Positions 8,776-17,818 of a DNA stretch of 64,000 bases are shown here, piece by piece (the stretch's first letter is position 1; each line of letters opens with the position of its first letter). A program made the position numbers and the translations under genes. This DNA is from Paenirhizobium daejeonense. Lineage in GTDB: Bacteria > Pseudomonadota > Alphaproteobacteria > Rhizobiales > Rhizobiaceae. The stretch is from assembly GCF_014280875.1 (NCBI RefSeq), contig NZ_JACLAL010000004.1:463524-527523 (forward strand), read 5' to 3'. The notes beneath the pieces were generated by a model that made no database searches, was not told the origin of the DNA, and was given only the letters and a program-made list of their open reading frames with translations.

Positions 8776-9396
8776 ATGGAGCTGAGACAGAAGCTGATAC
8801 TGGCCTCCGGGTCGCCGCGCCGCCTCGACCTGCTGAAGCAGGCCGGGATCGAACCCGCCCGGCTGATGCCCATGGATCTGGACGAAACACCGAAAAAGTC
8901 CGAGCACCCGCGTTCGCTGGCGCGCCGGCTTTCGGCGGAAAAGGCGCGCGCCTGCTACGACCAGATCCGCTCGGATCTTCAGTGGAACGATAGCTACATC
9001 ATCGCCGCCGATACCGTCGTCGCGGTCGGTCGTCGCATTCTGCCGAAGGCGGAATATCTTGAGGAAGCGTCTTCGGCGCTGCATCTCTTGTCCGGCCGTA
9101 GCCACTGGGTGTTCACCGGCGTCTGCCTGATCACGCCGGAAGGCATTACCCGTCAGAAGGTTGCCGAGACCAAGGTCCGTTTCAAGCGCTTGTCGAGCCA
9201 TGAGATCGAGAGCTATCTCGCCTCCGGCCAGTGGCGCGGCAAGGCGGGCGCCTATGCGATCCAGGGCATCGCCGGCTGCTTCCCGCAGAAACTCGTGGGT
9301 TCCTACACAAACGTCGTCGGCCTGCCGCTGTTCGAGACCATGCAGATGCTCTCGGGCGAGGGCTTCGACGTTCAGGCAGGTTGGACGGAGGGTTGA
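8776..9396 (+). CDS. maf: Maf-like nucleoside triphosphate pyrophosphatase
   Basis: A 206-aa Maf-family enzyme, expected to hydrolyse non-canonical or dTTP/UTP-type nucleotides to NMP and PPi in the cytoplasm. Signatures are [16 protein letters not shown] at the N-terminus, [14 protein letters not shown] (metal-binding Asp), [10 protein letters not shown], and [10 protein letters not shown] near the end. It sits 37 bp after infA and 3 bp before yacG, the order usual in rhizobia. Confidence 0.95.
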   Translation: MELRQKLILASGSPRRLDLLKQAGIEPARLMPMDLDETPKKSEHPRSLARRLSAEKARACYDQIRSDLQWNDSYIIAADTVVAVGRRILPKAEYLEEASSALHLLSGRSHWVFTGVCLITPEGITRQKVAETKVRFKRLSSHEIESYLASGQWRGKAGAYAIQGIAGCFPQKLVGSYTNVVGLPLFETMQMLSGEGFDVQAGWTEG

Positions 9397-9399
9397 ACC

Positions 9400-9612
9400 A
9401 TGAGTGACGATCCGTCTCCGCGTTCGGCGAAGGTTGAACCACTCCGCAAGTCGAGGCCTTGTCCGGAATGCGGAAAGCCCTCGCAGCGAGAGCACTATCC
9501 ATTCTGTTCCGACCGCTGCCGCACTCTGGACCTTTCTCGCTGGCTGAAAGGTTCCTATGCCATTCCGGTCGTCGAGGACGAATCCAGCGTGGAAGACGAC
9601 GGTCGCGACTGA
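9400..9612 (+). CDS. yacG: DNA gyrase inhibitor YacG
   Basis: A 70-aa zinc-ribbon protein. Four cysteines are arranged C21-x2-C24-x11-C36-x3-C40 (RPCPECGKP ... PFCSDRCRTLDLSRWL), the exact YacG layout. In E. coli YacG binds GyrB and blocks DNA binding. The start codon is 3 bp after the maf stop, so translation is probably coupled. Confidence 0.95.
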   Translation: MSDDPSPRSAKVEPLRKSRPCPECGKPSQREHYPFCSDRCRTLDLSRWLKGSYAIPVVEDESSVEDDGRD

Positions 9613-9916
9613 GATCTCGCTCTGCCGAGTCCGCGACCCCTTTGCGATCTCCGAATGCCTGTTGTGCTTCAATGCCCCCCCGTTTTGCTGCTTGTCGTTG
9701 TTCGAAAGTGGCGGCGCACTTTTGCGCGTGTCGCATTGACGCGAGGCGGAAGTCGTTCATTTGGCTTGGTTTTTCGGTATTTTTGCAAAGCTGTCAAAAA
9801 AGTGCCTTTTGGCGCTGGACATGGCCGAACAAGCTGCTATAAACCGCCTCGCTTCCGGGGGAAACTTCTCCCCCGCCGGTCGGAAACCCCGCCGGATGGC
9901 TTCGCAAGAGCCTGAT
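9613..9916. other. Intergenic region before tRNA-Phe
   Basis: No gene is supported. Its right third contains the probable tRNA promoter (9816-9843) and a C/G-rich leader with an inverted repeat GGGGGA/TCCCCC near 9857-9874. The left part shows nothing I can assign. Confidence 0.5.
9816..9843 (+). promoter_or_regulatory. Probable sigma70-type promoter of tRNA-Phe
   Basis: TGGACA (9816-9821) and TATAAA (9838-9843) are separated by 16 bp and lie about 75 bp upstream of the mature tRNA. Both are close to the vegetative consensus. Assigned by eye, without transcript data. Confidence 0.45.
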
Positions 9917-9992
9917 GCCCGGATAGCTCAGTTGGTAGAGCAGCGGATTGAAAATCCGCGTGTCGGTGGTTCAAATCCGCCTCCGGGCACCA
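9917..9992 (+). tRNA. tRNA-Phe (GAA anticodon)
   Basis: A 76-nt cloverleaf with acceptor GCCCGGA/TCCGGGC, D-arm TAGCTCAGTTGGTAGAGC, an anticodon stem CGGAT/ATCCG around loop TGAAA with anticodon GAA, and T-loop GTTCAAAT. The 3' CCA is encoded at 9990-9992. Confidence 0.96.
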
Positions 9993-10126
9993 TTTTCCTG
10001 ACTATATTATGCAAAAAATTCCGGACTTTCAGAAGTCTGGCCTGATTCTCAGCTCGCTCAGCGCGGGTACGAGCTGTCTCGGGCGCCTTGCTTTCTAATT
10101 CCGCGCGAGTCGGATACTTCTCGTGC

Positions 10127-11395
10127 ATGGATCTCGGTGCGCTTAACAATACGCAAGGCTCGCTTTCGACCGGTGCCGCCCGGTCGGATGGGCGACTGGT
10201 GCGTATCGTGGTGCCTCTTGCGGTCATGTATAATGGCCTTCTTGCCCTCATCAACGCGCATGTCATGCCGCTCGGCTTTGCCCATGTGGCGCTGGTCGAG
10301 ATCGGGCTTTTGTTCATCTCGCTGATGTATCTGCTCTATCGCGGTCTCTCGCAGGAAGCCCTGCCGGTCGTCGTGCTGGTCGGTTTTTTCGCAATCGTGA
10401 TGCTCTATACCTCGGTGGCGAACGGTATGCTGTTCGTCGATTTCTTCCGCAACGTGCTGATCATCGCGGTCTTCTGTCAGCTTGGCGCGATGACGGACGG
10501 GCGAACTGTCGAGTTCGTCTTTCGCATCTGCTGTCTCTGCGTGTTGTCGGTTCTGCTGGTGGAGATCTTTTTCACCAAGATCTATGAGGACCTTCTGTAC
10601 CCAGCGCTCTATTTCACTAACACCCGTGGCCTGGAGCAGATTTCGTTCGGCGGGTCCAAGATCTTCCAGAACGCCATCAACATTCCCGGTCGCTTCTCCT
10701 TCGGTCTCAGCGATCATCGCACGGCTTCGCTCTTCCTTGAGCAGGTGTCCCTGGCTAATTTCTCCGGCGTGCTCGATGTCTATCTCGTCAGCCGCTTCAG
10801 CCGGATCAAGCGATTCGACCGTATCCTCATGGTGTCGACGGTCATCCTCATCCTGCTGACCAACGATTCCCGCAGCATGCTGGCCTTTTCAATGATCTGC
10901 CTCGGGGGGTATTTCATTTTCCCGAAGCTTAGCAACGTGCTCCGTCCCCTGGTCATGCCGGTCGTCATCTGCGCCGGCGCGTTGGTTTTCCTTATGCGGC
11001 CGGATGCGAGCGGCGATACGCTGGACGGCCGTATCGTTCTGACGATGAAGGGTTTTCTCAATCTCGATTTCGTCGAACTGCTGGCGCTGAATGTTCGCAT
11101 CATCGGCAATTTCGCCGATAGCGGCTACATCTATGTCATCAATGCCGGAACGGTTTTTGGTCTCATCGCCTTCTGGCTCTTCGTGACCTTCTATCCCGGC
11201 GGGCAGAGCGACGACCAGAAGCGTTGCGCCTTTGCGCTCGCTACCTTCATCTTCCTCAACATGATGATCGGCGGCACCGCGATCTTCTCGATCAAGGTCG
11301 GCGCACTGATCTGGCTTCTCGTCGGCTATATGAAATTTTCCGAGGGTGAGGGGAAATTAACTGCGTTGCCCGATCATCAACGACAGCAGCTGTAG
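10127..11395 (+). CDS. Polysaccharide polymerase-like membrane protein (VpsF/Wzy-type)
   Basis: About 422 aa with many hydrophobic segments, for example IVVPLAVMYNGLLALI, VVVLVGFFAIVMLY, ILMVSTVILILLT, LVMPVVICAGALVFLM and MIGGTAIFSIKVGALIWLL. The architecture is that of VpsF/O-antigen-polymerase-type proteins, which join repeat units at the periplasmic face of the inner membrane. It heads a locus with an acyltransferase, glycanase and Wzz-like co-polymerase, which supports a role in exopolysaccharide assembly. An upstream in-frame start at 10088 is possible. Low sequence conservation makes the polymerase call tentative. Confidence 0.7.
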   Translation: MDLGALNNTQGSLSTGAARSDGRLVRIVVPLAVMYNGLLALINAHVMPLGFAHVALVEIGLLFISLMYLLYRGLSQEALPVVVLVGFFAIVMLYTSVANGMLFVDFFRNVLIIAVFCQLGAMTDGRTVEFVFRICCLCVLSVLLVEIFFTKIYEDLLYPALYFTNTRGLEQISFGGSKIFQNAINIPGRFSFGLSDHRTASLFLEQVSLANFSGVLDVYLVSRFSRIKRFDRILMVSTVILILLTNDSRSMLAFSMICLGGYFIFPKLSNVLRPLVMPVVICAGALVFLMRPDASGDTLDGRIVLTMKGFLNLDFVELLALNVRIIGNFADSGYIYVINAGTVFGLIAFWLFVTFYPGGQSDDQKRCAFALATFIFLNMMIGGTAIFSIKVGALIWLLVGYMKFSEGEGKLTALPDHQRQQL

Positions 11396-11453
11396 CATTG
11401 GGCTATAGCTCCGTTGACGTATTGCGTTTTCAGGCAACGAACAGACAGCTCCC

Positions 11454-12506
11454 ATGTGTGTACAACTACAATATATAAGAGCGATTGCGGCTCTTCTTGT
11501 CGTTTACTTTCACGCCATCCTGCAATTGCAGAAACTCAACCCGGATGCCTGGTTGAGCCCCTATCTGTTCGGCAAGAGCGGGGTTGACCTGTTCTTCGTC
11601 CTCAGCGGCTTCGTGATGTGGATCACCACATTCAACAAGCCGCTGACCGTTGCGGATTTCTGGTGGAAACGCGTTCGCCGCATCGTGCCGCTCTATTGGG
11701 CTGTCACCCTGCTGGCCGCCGGGGTCTCGCTCATCATCCCGCAGATGCTGAAGTCGACCCAGTTCGACCTGCCGCATATCCTTGCGTCTCTCGCCTTCCT
11801 GCCGTGGATCAACCCGTCGGATCCGGATCACTATATGATCGCGCCGCTGATCGTTCCCGGCTGGACGCTGAACTACGAGATGTATTTCTATCTGCTGTTC
11901 GGTCTCTGCCTCGTGGTACCCGTACGCCACCGGATCACTGCTCTTGTCGCGCTGATCGGCAGCATCTTCCTGCTCTGCAATCTGGCTCCTGTGAACACTG
12001 CCACCCGGTTCTACGGGGATTCGGTGATCTTCGAATTCGTCGCAGGTGTCTTCCTCGGACAGATCTACAAGAAGGGCGTTTCCATGCCTGATCCGGTTGT
12101 CGCTGCGATGGTTGCGATCGGCTTTGCTGCCCTGATGTTCAACGACTATCTGGAAATCGACCTGCCGCGTGTGTTTACCATCGGTATTCCCGCCGTGATC
12201 ATTATCTTCTTCGCAACGTCGATCCGCATCTCCGATACCAAGGCCTGGCGCTGGTTACGCATTCTGGGTGATGCCTCCTATTCGATCTACCTGACCCATA
12301 TCTTCACGCTGGCCGGCTCGCGCATGATCTACCCCCATGCGATCTCCGTCCTGCACAGCGATACGCTGTTCGTAGTGTTGATGATGGTGATTTCGACGTT
12401 CGCCGGCATCGCCAGCTATTACATCTTTGAAGTTCCGGTCGGAAGAATGCTGTCGTCGGTAAACCTGCCGCGCGATGGCCGGGCCGTGCCGGCCCAGAAT
12501 GCGTGA
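11454..12506 (+). CDS. Acyltransferase family 3 membrane protein (ExoZ/OafA-like)
   Basis: A 350-aa integral membrane O-acyltransferase. The N-terminus reads LQYIRAIAALLVVYFHA with the conserved Arg and His, followed by GKSGVDLFFVLSGFVMW, the hallmark of the family that includes rhizobial ExoZ. About ten transmembrane helices follow. Such enzymes add acetyl or succinyl groups to extracellular polysaccharides. It lies 58 bp after the polymerase-like gene and its end is only 16 bp before the GH5 start, so the three are probably one operon. Confidence 0.9.
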   Translation: MCVQLQYIRAIAALLVVYFHAILQLQKLNPDAWLSPYLFGKSGVDLFFVLSGFVMWITTFNKPLTVADFWWKRVRRIVPLYWAVTLLAAGVSLIIPQMLKSTQFDLPHILASLAFLPWINPSDPDHYMIAPLIVPGWTLNYEMYFYLLFGLCLVVPVRHRITALVALIGSIFLLCNLAPVNTATRFYGDSVIFEFVAGVFLGQIYKKGVSMPDPVVAAMVAIGFAALMFNDYLEIDLPRVFTIGIPAVIIIFFATSIRISDTKAWRWLRILGDASYSIYLTHIFTLAGSRMIYPHAISVLHSDTLFVVLMMVISTFAGIASYYIFEVPVGRMLSSVNLPRDGRAVPAQNA

Positions 12507-12522
12507 TACCGGAGCCGGTGTG

Positions 12523-13590
12523 ATGCAGATGAAAAAGCCGGGTCCTCGCCTTGTTGTCGGCAGCCTCCTTCTGGCGCTGACGGCTGGTTCCGCTCAGGCC
12601 GGCAATGCCGATCTCTGCTTTCGCGGCGTGAACCTGTCCGGCGCGGAATACGGCGAGGCGGACGGCAAGGAAGGCATCAACTTCACCTATCCTTCGCAGC
12701 AGACGGTGCACTACTTCGCCGGAAAGGGTTTCGACGCGGTTCGCCTGCCGTTCAAATGGGAGCGGCTTCAGCAGGCTCTCGGCGCTCCTCTCGACCCGGT
12801 AGAGTTGGAGCGGCTGAAGACGAGTGTTGCCGGCTTACGGGAAAAGGGTTTCACCGTCATCCTCGATCCGCATAACTTTGGTTATTATTCCGGCGGAAAG
12901 ATCGGCAGTGCCCAGGTGCCGGCTCGCCAGTTCGCCCAGTTCTGGATCCGGCTTGCCGCCGAGTTCGCCAATCAGGATGGCATCGTCTTCGGTTTGATGA
13001 ACGAGCCCTATGATATTGATCCGAAGGATTGGCTGGATGCAGCGAACCAGGCGATTGCCGGTATCCGGGCGGTCAAGGCGCGCAATCTTATTCTGGTGCC
13101 GGGCACGTACTGGAGCGGTGTCAGCAGCTGGGAAACGGATTTCGGCAAGGGCGCGAATGGCCCTGTGATGCTTGGCGTTAGAGATCCGATCGACAATTAC
13201 GGCTTCGAAGTCCATCAATATATGGACGAGGATCTTTCCGGTACACACCGGGCTTGTGTGAACGCCGATATCGCGGTCAACGCGATCGCGAAGCTTTCCG
13301 ACTGGCTGCGTAGCCACGACAAGCGTGCGTTCCTCGGTGAGTTTGGTGGCTCCGAAGAACCGGATTGCCTTGCCGGTCTGAAGCGGATGACCGGGCAAAT
13401 GGCCGAGGATTCCGATGTCTGGCTTGGTTGGACCTATTGGGCCGGCGGAGACTGGTGGCCGGAGGGTGAAGGCAACAATATAAAGCCAACGGCCAGAGGC
13501 GACCGCAAGCAGCTTTCGTCTCTTGTTCCCAATCTGTCGCCAGCGGCACCGAAGCCGGGATCCTGCGCAATCATTCCTTCGCAGGGCTAA
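12523..13590 (+). CDS. Secreted glycoside hydrolase family 5 (endoglucanase-like)
   Basis: A 355-aa protein. ATG 12523 is preceded by GGAG at 12511 and gives a good signal peptide (MQMKKPGPRLVVGSLLLALTAGSAQA). The mature part begins LCFRGVNLSGAEYG. GH5 features are GLMNEPYD with the acid/base Glu at about residue 161 and FLGEFGGSEEPDC with the nucleophile Glu at about residue 273, plus a HQYMDED strand end. It acts in the periplasm or outside the cell on beta-glucan-type chains. In EPS loci such enzymes trim or release the polymer, and that is the likely role here. Confidence 0.9.
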   Translation: MQMKKPGPRLVVGSLLLALTAGSAQAGNADLCFRGVNLSGAEYGEADGKEGINFTYPSQQTVHYFAGKGFDAVRLPFKWERLQQALGAPLDPVELERLKTSVAGLREKGFTVILDPHNFGYYSGGKIGSAQVPARQFAQFWIRLAAEFANQDGIVFGLMNEPYDIDPKDWLDAANQAIAGIRAVKARNLILVPGTYWSGVSSWETDFGKGANGPVMLGVRDPIDNYGFEVHQYMDEDLSGTHRACVNADIAVNAIAKLSDWLRSHDKRAFLGEFGGSEEPDCLAGLKRMTGQMAEDSDVWLGWTYWAGGDWWPEGEGNNIKPTARGDRKQLSSLVPNLSPAAPKPGSCAIIPSQG

Positions 13591-13597
13591 GACTAAA

Positions 13598-13616
13598 TTA
13601 ACCATGAAGTTTCATG
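13598..13616. promoter_or_regulatory. TTAACCAT box overlapping palindrome CATGAAGTTTCATG
   Basis: TTAACCAT (13598-13605), a CtrA-type half-site, overlaps the perfect palindrome CATGAA-GT-TTCATG (13603-13616) in the 121-bp gap before the Wzz-like gene. The arrangement looks like an operator. It implies the co-polymerase gene may have its own promoter. The binding protein is not known. Confidence 0.35.
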
Positions 13617-13711
13617 ATTTATCGAGAAACGGACGTCTCATGGTCAGACCGCGAGACGTGTTCCCGCGTGAGTGAACGCAACCAGTTCGATGAAGAGTGT
13701 GACCTGAGGAT

Positions 13712-15358
13712 ATGGCCGGCCCCAAAAGCGAATATCGGCATATGAGCGATCGCTCCGCTCCCTCGGACGGCGGGATGAATGTGAGCCTTCGCCGGTATCT
13801 GAATGCCTCCAGGGACAAGACGCCGCTACAGGAGCCCTGGCGGGATGCCGGGACGAATCGAGATGATATCGAGGGCGTCACTGAAGAACGGGCTGTCCCC
13901 CCGGCGCAAAGTGAAGCGGCGGTTCACAGAATTTCGCTGCAATCTCACTCGGATATCGAGGGATCGTCAATCATTGCGAAGCGACCTGATGTCGGGGCCG
14001 ACGTAGATGACGGTCCGCTCGTCGTTGACCTGCAATTCGTCTTTTCCTCCGCCTGGAAGCGGCGCAAGGCCATCCTCGCCGGTGCTGTCGTCTGCGGCCT
14101 GCTTGGTGGAGCGATGACCACGCTGTTATCGAAGAACTATAGCGCTGCCGTGACCCTCTATTTCGATCCGCAGAAGCTCGCCGTGGAACTGGTTGACGGC
14201 GACCGGTCAACGTCGCCGGAGGTCCTGAACGCCACCATCGATAGCCAGACACGCATCATCACATCCTATTCGGTTCTCGAGAACGTTGCTAAGAACCTGA
14301 AATTGACGGCCGATCCGGAATTTGTCGGCAAGCCTTCGGGAAATGTCACAGCCGACATGAACACTGTGGTTTCCAACCTGCAAAGGCATGTCGAGGTTTC
14401 CCGTCAGGACAACACCTATATCTTTCAGGTCAAGGTAAAGGCGAATACGCCTGAAAAATCGGCTGATATCGCCAATGCCGTGGTCGCGGCCTATCTTACG
14501 GATACGCGGCTCAACGCCGAAAGCAGCTATGGCAGCGTCAATGCCGGCCTCGTCGGTCGCCTGACGGACCTGCGGCAGGCCGTTATCGCGGCCGAGGCGG
14601 AGGTTCGCGACTTCACTTCGAAAAACGATCTCTATGCCGTGGGGGGCGACCAGATAGCCGACAAACGCTTGCAGTCGCTGGATGATCTTCTGGTTACGGC
14701 CCAGCACAAGACCATCGCGGCGAAGGCGCAGCTCGACACCGTATCGAAACTGGATATCGACAATGTCCTGATTGCCGACAGCGGAGGTGATAGCGGCGGT
14801 TCCAGAACCATTGCAGATCTCAGAAACCAGTACGCGAACCTCTCTGCCAATGTCAGCAGCCTGACGGAGCGGCTTGGTCCAAGACATCCGCAATTGCAAT
14901 CGGCGAAGGCATCCCTGGAGGACGTCAAACGTCAGATCCGGGCAGAGCTTGAACGCATGGCCGTGGCTGCGCGTAACGCCTACCAGTCCGCCCAGAGGGA
15001 AGAGGCTGACCTGGTCAAGGAGATGAACGTCCAGAAGGCCTCGCAAGCGACCAATTCAACCGCGCTTATCGAACTCAGCGAACTGGAACGCAAGGCGAAG
15101 GCTGCCCGTGACATCTATGAGGCGGTTCTTAAGCGTAGTGAGGAAACGTCGGCGCAGAAGAGCCTTTACGAAAGCAATGTGCGCATCGTTGCGCAGGCCA
15201 TCCCTTCCCAGATGCCGGACGGGCCAAGTCGCAAGGCACTTTTGATTGCCGGCGTCTTCGGAGGAGGCGTTCTCGGTTTGGGACTGGGGATCATGGCAGC
15301 TGTCGCCTACGCCCTTTATGTTCGGATCGGGCGTCGATCCGCCCCCGCCAAGGCGTAG
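13712..15358 (+). CDS. Wzz/GumC-type polysaccharide co-polymerase lacking a kinase domain
   Basis: A 548-aa inner-membrane protein. A charged N-terminal tail of some 110 residues precedes TM1 (KAILAGAVVCGLLGGAMTTLL). The periplasmic Wzz domain begins YSAAVTLYFDPQ. A long coiled coil with the conserved ERLGPRHPQLQSAKA leads to TM2 (ALLIAGVFGGGVLGLGLGIMAAVAYALYV). The protein stops right after TM2, so the tyrosine-kinase domain of ExoP/Wzc is absent and no separate kinase gene is nearby. It would control chain length together with the polymerase at 10127. Start codons 13712 and 13742 are both possible. Confidence 0.88.
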   Translation: MAGPKSEYRHMSDRSAPSDGGMNVSLRRYLNASRDKTPLQEPWRDAGTNRDDIEGVTEERAVPPAQSEAAVHRISLQSHSDIEGSSIIAKRPDVGADVDDGPLVVDLQFVFSSAWKRRKAILAGAVVCGLLGGAMTTLLSKNYSAAVTLYFDPQKLAVELVDGDRSTSPEVLNATIDSQTRIITSYSVLENVAKNLKLTADPEFVGKPSGNVTADMNTVVSNLQRHVEVSRQDNTYIFQVKVKANTPEKSADIANAVVAAYLTDTRLNAESSYGSVNAGLVGRLTDLRQAVIAAEAEVRDFTSKNDLYAVGGDQIADKRLQSLDDLLVTAQHKTIAAKAQLDTVSKLDIDNVLIADSGGDSGGSRTIADLRNQYANLSANVSSLTERLGPRHPQLQSAKASLEDVKRQIRAELERMAVAARNAYQSAQREEADLVKEMNVQKASQATNSTALIELSELERKAKAARDIYEAVLKRSEETSAQKSLYESNVRIVAQAIPSQMPDGPSRKALLIAGVFGGGVLGLGLGIMAAVAYALYVRIGRRSAPAKA

Positions 15359-15503
15359 TGAAACCTGTAAAAGGTGGCGGGGCTGATGTTGAGGCGTCGG
15401 GCATGCAAGCAAGGTCGCAGTCCCGAAAAATACGTTGCACACTGGCGTTCATCATCCAACAATGGGGACGGTCTCATCCGGCAAAGGCCTTAGGAAATGC
15501 GGA

Positions 15504-16619
15504 ATGTCTCCGAACCTGGACGCTAAGGTCTCTCGTGGAATGCGGGACGGTGAAGATCTCTCCGGCGACGACCCGAGTAAGGCGTCCAACGGCTCGACGG
15601 CCAGCGAGATGCTTCTTGCCGAGGAGATCGAAAGACAGAAATCCGGCATCACGCGTGCGTCCCTCTGGATCTGGTTGCCGGGGCTGCTATCCCTTGCCCT
15701 TCTCCTGTTGCTGGCACTGCACTTCGAAGAGCTCAAGCATCTCGTCGAACTAGCATCCGTTGCCGATATGCGATGGCTGCTGCTCGGAGCCGCTGTCCAG
15801 GCGCTGACCTATGTTTGCGCTGGCGGCGTGTGGTGGCTTGCCCTCCGCCATGCCGGCTATCCAATGCGTTTTATCGGCTTTGCTCCGCTCGGTCTCGGGA
15901 AGCTGTTTGTGGATCAAGCTCTTCCGACTGGTGGCGTCAGTGGAACGATTCTGGTGACAGCCGGCCTGAAAAACCGTGGAATCCCTTTGCGGATCGCCTT
16001 CTACGCAATGTTGACCGGCTTGTTTACCTATTACTCGGCCTATCTTGCGTCAGCGGTCGTCTGTTTCTTCGTCATCTACATGGACCACAGGATGGGGCCC
16101 GTGCTGGCCTCGACCTTCGCAGTCTTCGCGGTTGTTGCGTTGTTTATTCCCCTGTCCGTCATCGCGATGAAGACATTCGGCCAGCGTTTTATACCCAAGT
16201 GGATTGCACGGCAGAGGATTGTGAAAATTCTGTTGGTCGAGATTGCCGAGGCGCCGCTGGCGCAATTTCTAAACAGGCGCTTGTTTTTCGGTGCCTTCGC
16301 GTTCCAGATTGCGATCGTTGTTCTTGATGCGGCGACCCTCTGGATCGGCTTCAAAGCGATTGGTCACGAGGTAAATGTATTCGTTGCCTTTGCCGGCATG
16401 GTGGCTGGCTCGATCGGGGCGACCATCGGTCCGGCACCTCTCGGCCTCGGCACCTATGAGGGGTCCGCTGTGGCAATTCTTGCCATTCTCGGGGTTCCGG
16501 TTGCGCCTTCGATAACAGCCGTTATCTTGTTCCGGGGGCTTTCGTTCTGGCTTCCGATGGTTCCGGGAATATGGTTTGCTCGCCGCGAGCTTGCTTTTCA
16601 CAAGAACGGCTCAACCTGA
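15504..16619 (+). CDS. YbhN/UPF0104-type membrane protein (LPG-synthase TM domain)
   Basis: About 371 aa. A cytoplasmic N-terminal region of 50-55 residues is followed by eight or so membrane segments of the lysylphosphatidylglycerol-synthetase/YbhN flippase-like superfamily. Recognisable motifs are LFVDQALPTGGVSGTILVTAGLKNRGI and IGATIGPAPLGLGTYEGSAVAIL. Members are proposed lipid or sugar-lipid translocators. In this locus it could serve as the missing Wzx-like flippase, which is inference. ATG 15504 has AGGA 8 bp upstream; an in-frame start 69 bp earlier lacks such a site. Confidence 0.8.
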   Translation: MSPNLDAKVSRGMRDGEDLSGDDPSKASNGSTASEMLLAEEIERQKSGITRASLWIWLPGLLSLALLLLLALHFEELKHLVELASVADMRWLLLGAAVQALTYVCAGGVWWLALRHAGYPMRFIGFAPLGLGKLFVDQALPTGGVSGTILVTAGLKNRGIPLRIAFYAMLTGLFTYYSAYLASAVVCFFVIYMDHRMGPVLASTFAVFAVVALFIPLSVIAMKTFGQRFIPKWIARQRIVKILLVEIAEAPLAQFLNRRLFFGAFAFQIAIVVLDAATLWIGFKAIGHEVNVFVAFAGMVAGSIGATIGPAPLGLGTYEGSAVAILAILGVPVAPSITAVILFRGLSFWLPMVPGIWFARRELAFHKNGST

Positions 16620-16643
16620 TATATGCCACTACGGGCGTAAGTG

Positions 16644-17597
16644 TCAGCCCTTGAACCGCATGGATTGCGGCAGAAGATTGCGGCCGATCCGTTCCACGAT
16701 CCGCTGGCGTACAAGCGGTTCGTTGGCGATAAGCTTGGCCATCTTGGTGAACTCCCGCTTGACCCGGGCCCGGTGGAAGGCCGCGATCGCTGCTTCGCGG
16801 CGCAGCACGGCAATACGTTTTGCAAAGCCGCTGTTCTCTTCAGGCGATAGCTGTTTTCTGAGGCGCTGCCAGATTTCCGCCAACTCGTAGATCAGCGGTT
16901 CGGTATCGGCGGTGCTGCGCGAATGGGGTGAGGCGGCGCGGCTGATCAGGCCGACCGGCATCGCATAGACGTAGAGCGCTTCATTGATGAACATCGCCCG
17001 CCCGCCATGGGCGATGAATTCGAGATTGAAGATCAGATCTTCGCCCACGCGCACGTTTTCCCTGTAGGATATATCGTGCTCCACGAGGAACTGTCTGCGG
17101 ATCAGCGGCTGAAGGTATCCGAAATCGTGAGTATCGGCTGCGCTCGGCAAAACGAAGTCGAGCAGGTGAAGACTGCGATCCTCGATCTTGTCGTAGATCG
17201 GTCCTGTCTCGATACCAGCTCCGACATCGTAGCCCATGATGTTGTCGGCGATGAAATCCGCTTCGTCTGCATGCGCGAGCAGGCGTACCAGCCGGTTAGG
17301 CTTCCACCAGTCGTCGGAATCCAGAAGTCCGATCCATTTGCCACGTGCCGCCTTGAAGCCGATGTTACGGGCTGCGGAGGGGCCACCGTTCTTTTCGCGG
17401 GAGATAACCCTGACGCGGTCGTCGTTGACGTAAGCTTCACTGACGAACTCGGCAGTGCCGTCGGACGAGGCATCGTCGATGACAATCACCTCCACAGACA
17501 CGCTCTCCTGCCGAAGCGCACTATCGATGGCCGTACATACGCAGTCACGCGTATTGTACGTGGGCATGACGACGGAAACCGTCGGATAGTCAGTCAT
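16644..17597 (-). CDS. Family 2 glycosyltransferase
   Basis: A 317-aa GT-A enzyme, the only minus-strand gene of the polysaccharide locus. SVVMPTYNTRDCVCTAIDSAL is the nucleotide-sugar-binding start, VIVIDDASSDGTAEFV carries the first Asp cluster, and NGGPSAARNIGFKAARGKWIGLLDSDDWW holds the DxD-like metal site. There is no membrane helix, so it acts at the cytoplasmic face to add one sugar of the repeat unit. The converging YbhN-type gene ends 24 bp away. The deacetylase gene is divergent, sharing a 221-bp promoter region. The sugar donor cannot be predicted. Confidence 0.93.
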   Translation of the reverse strand: MTDYPTVSVVMPTYNTRDCVCTAIDSALRQESVSVEVIVIDDASSDGTAEFVSEAYVNDDRVRVISREKNGGPSAARNIGFKAARGKWIGLLDSDDWWKPNRLVRLLAHADEADFIADNIMGYDVGAGIETGPIYDKIEDRSLHLLDFVLPSAADTHDFGYLQPLIRRQFLVEHDISYRENVRVGEDLIFNLEFIAHGGRAMFINEALYVYAMPVGLISRAASPHSRSTADTEPLIYELAEIWQRLRKQLSPEENSGFAKRIAVLRREAAIAAFHRARVKREFTKMAKLIANEPLVRQRIVERIGRNLLPQSMRFKG

Positions 17598-17818
17598 GAA
17601 CAGCGTCCCGCTTTATTCCTCTCCATTCTCCTGCAACTATTGCAGCCATGCATATTTCGATTTCATGAATCCGGTTTTCGACTTTTCGTAAATCATGACG
17701 AAGCTGCTTCTGAGCGTTCTCTTTCGTCCTGCCTCGAGCATCCTCACGAAATCTCAACATTGCCTGTTATAGGTTCCGATCTGCCGATATTATGCGGTTT
17801 CATTGTAAGGCCCGTGGA

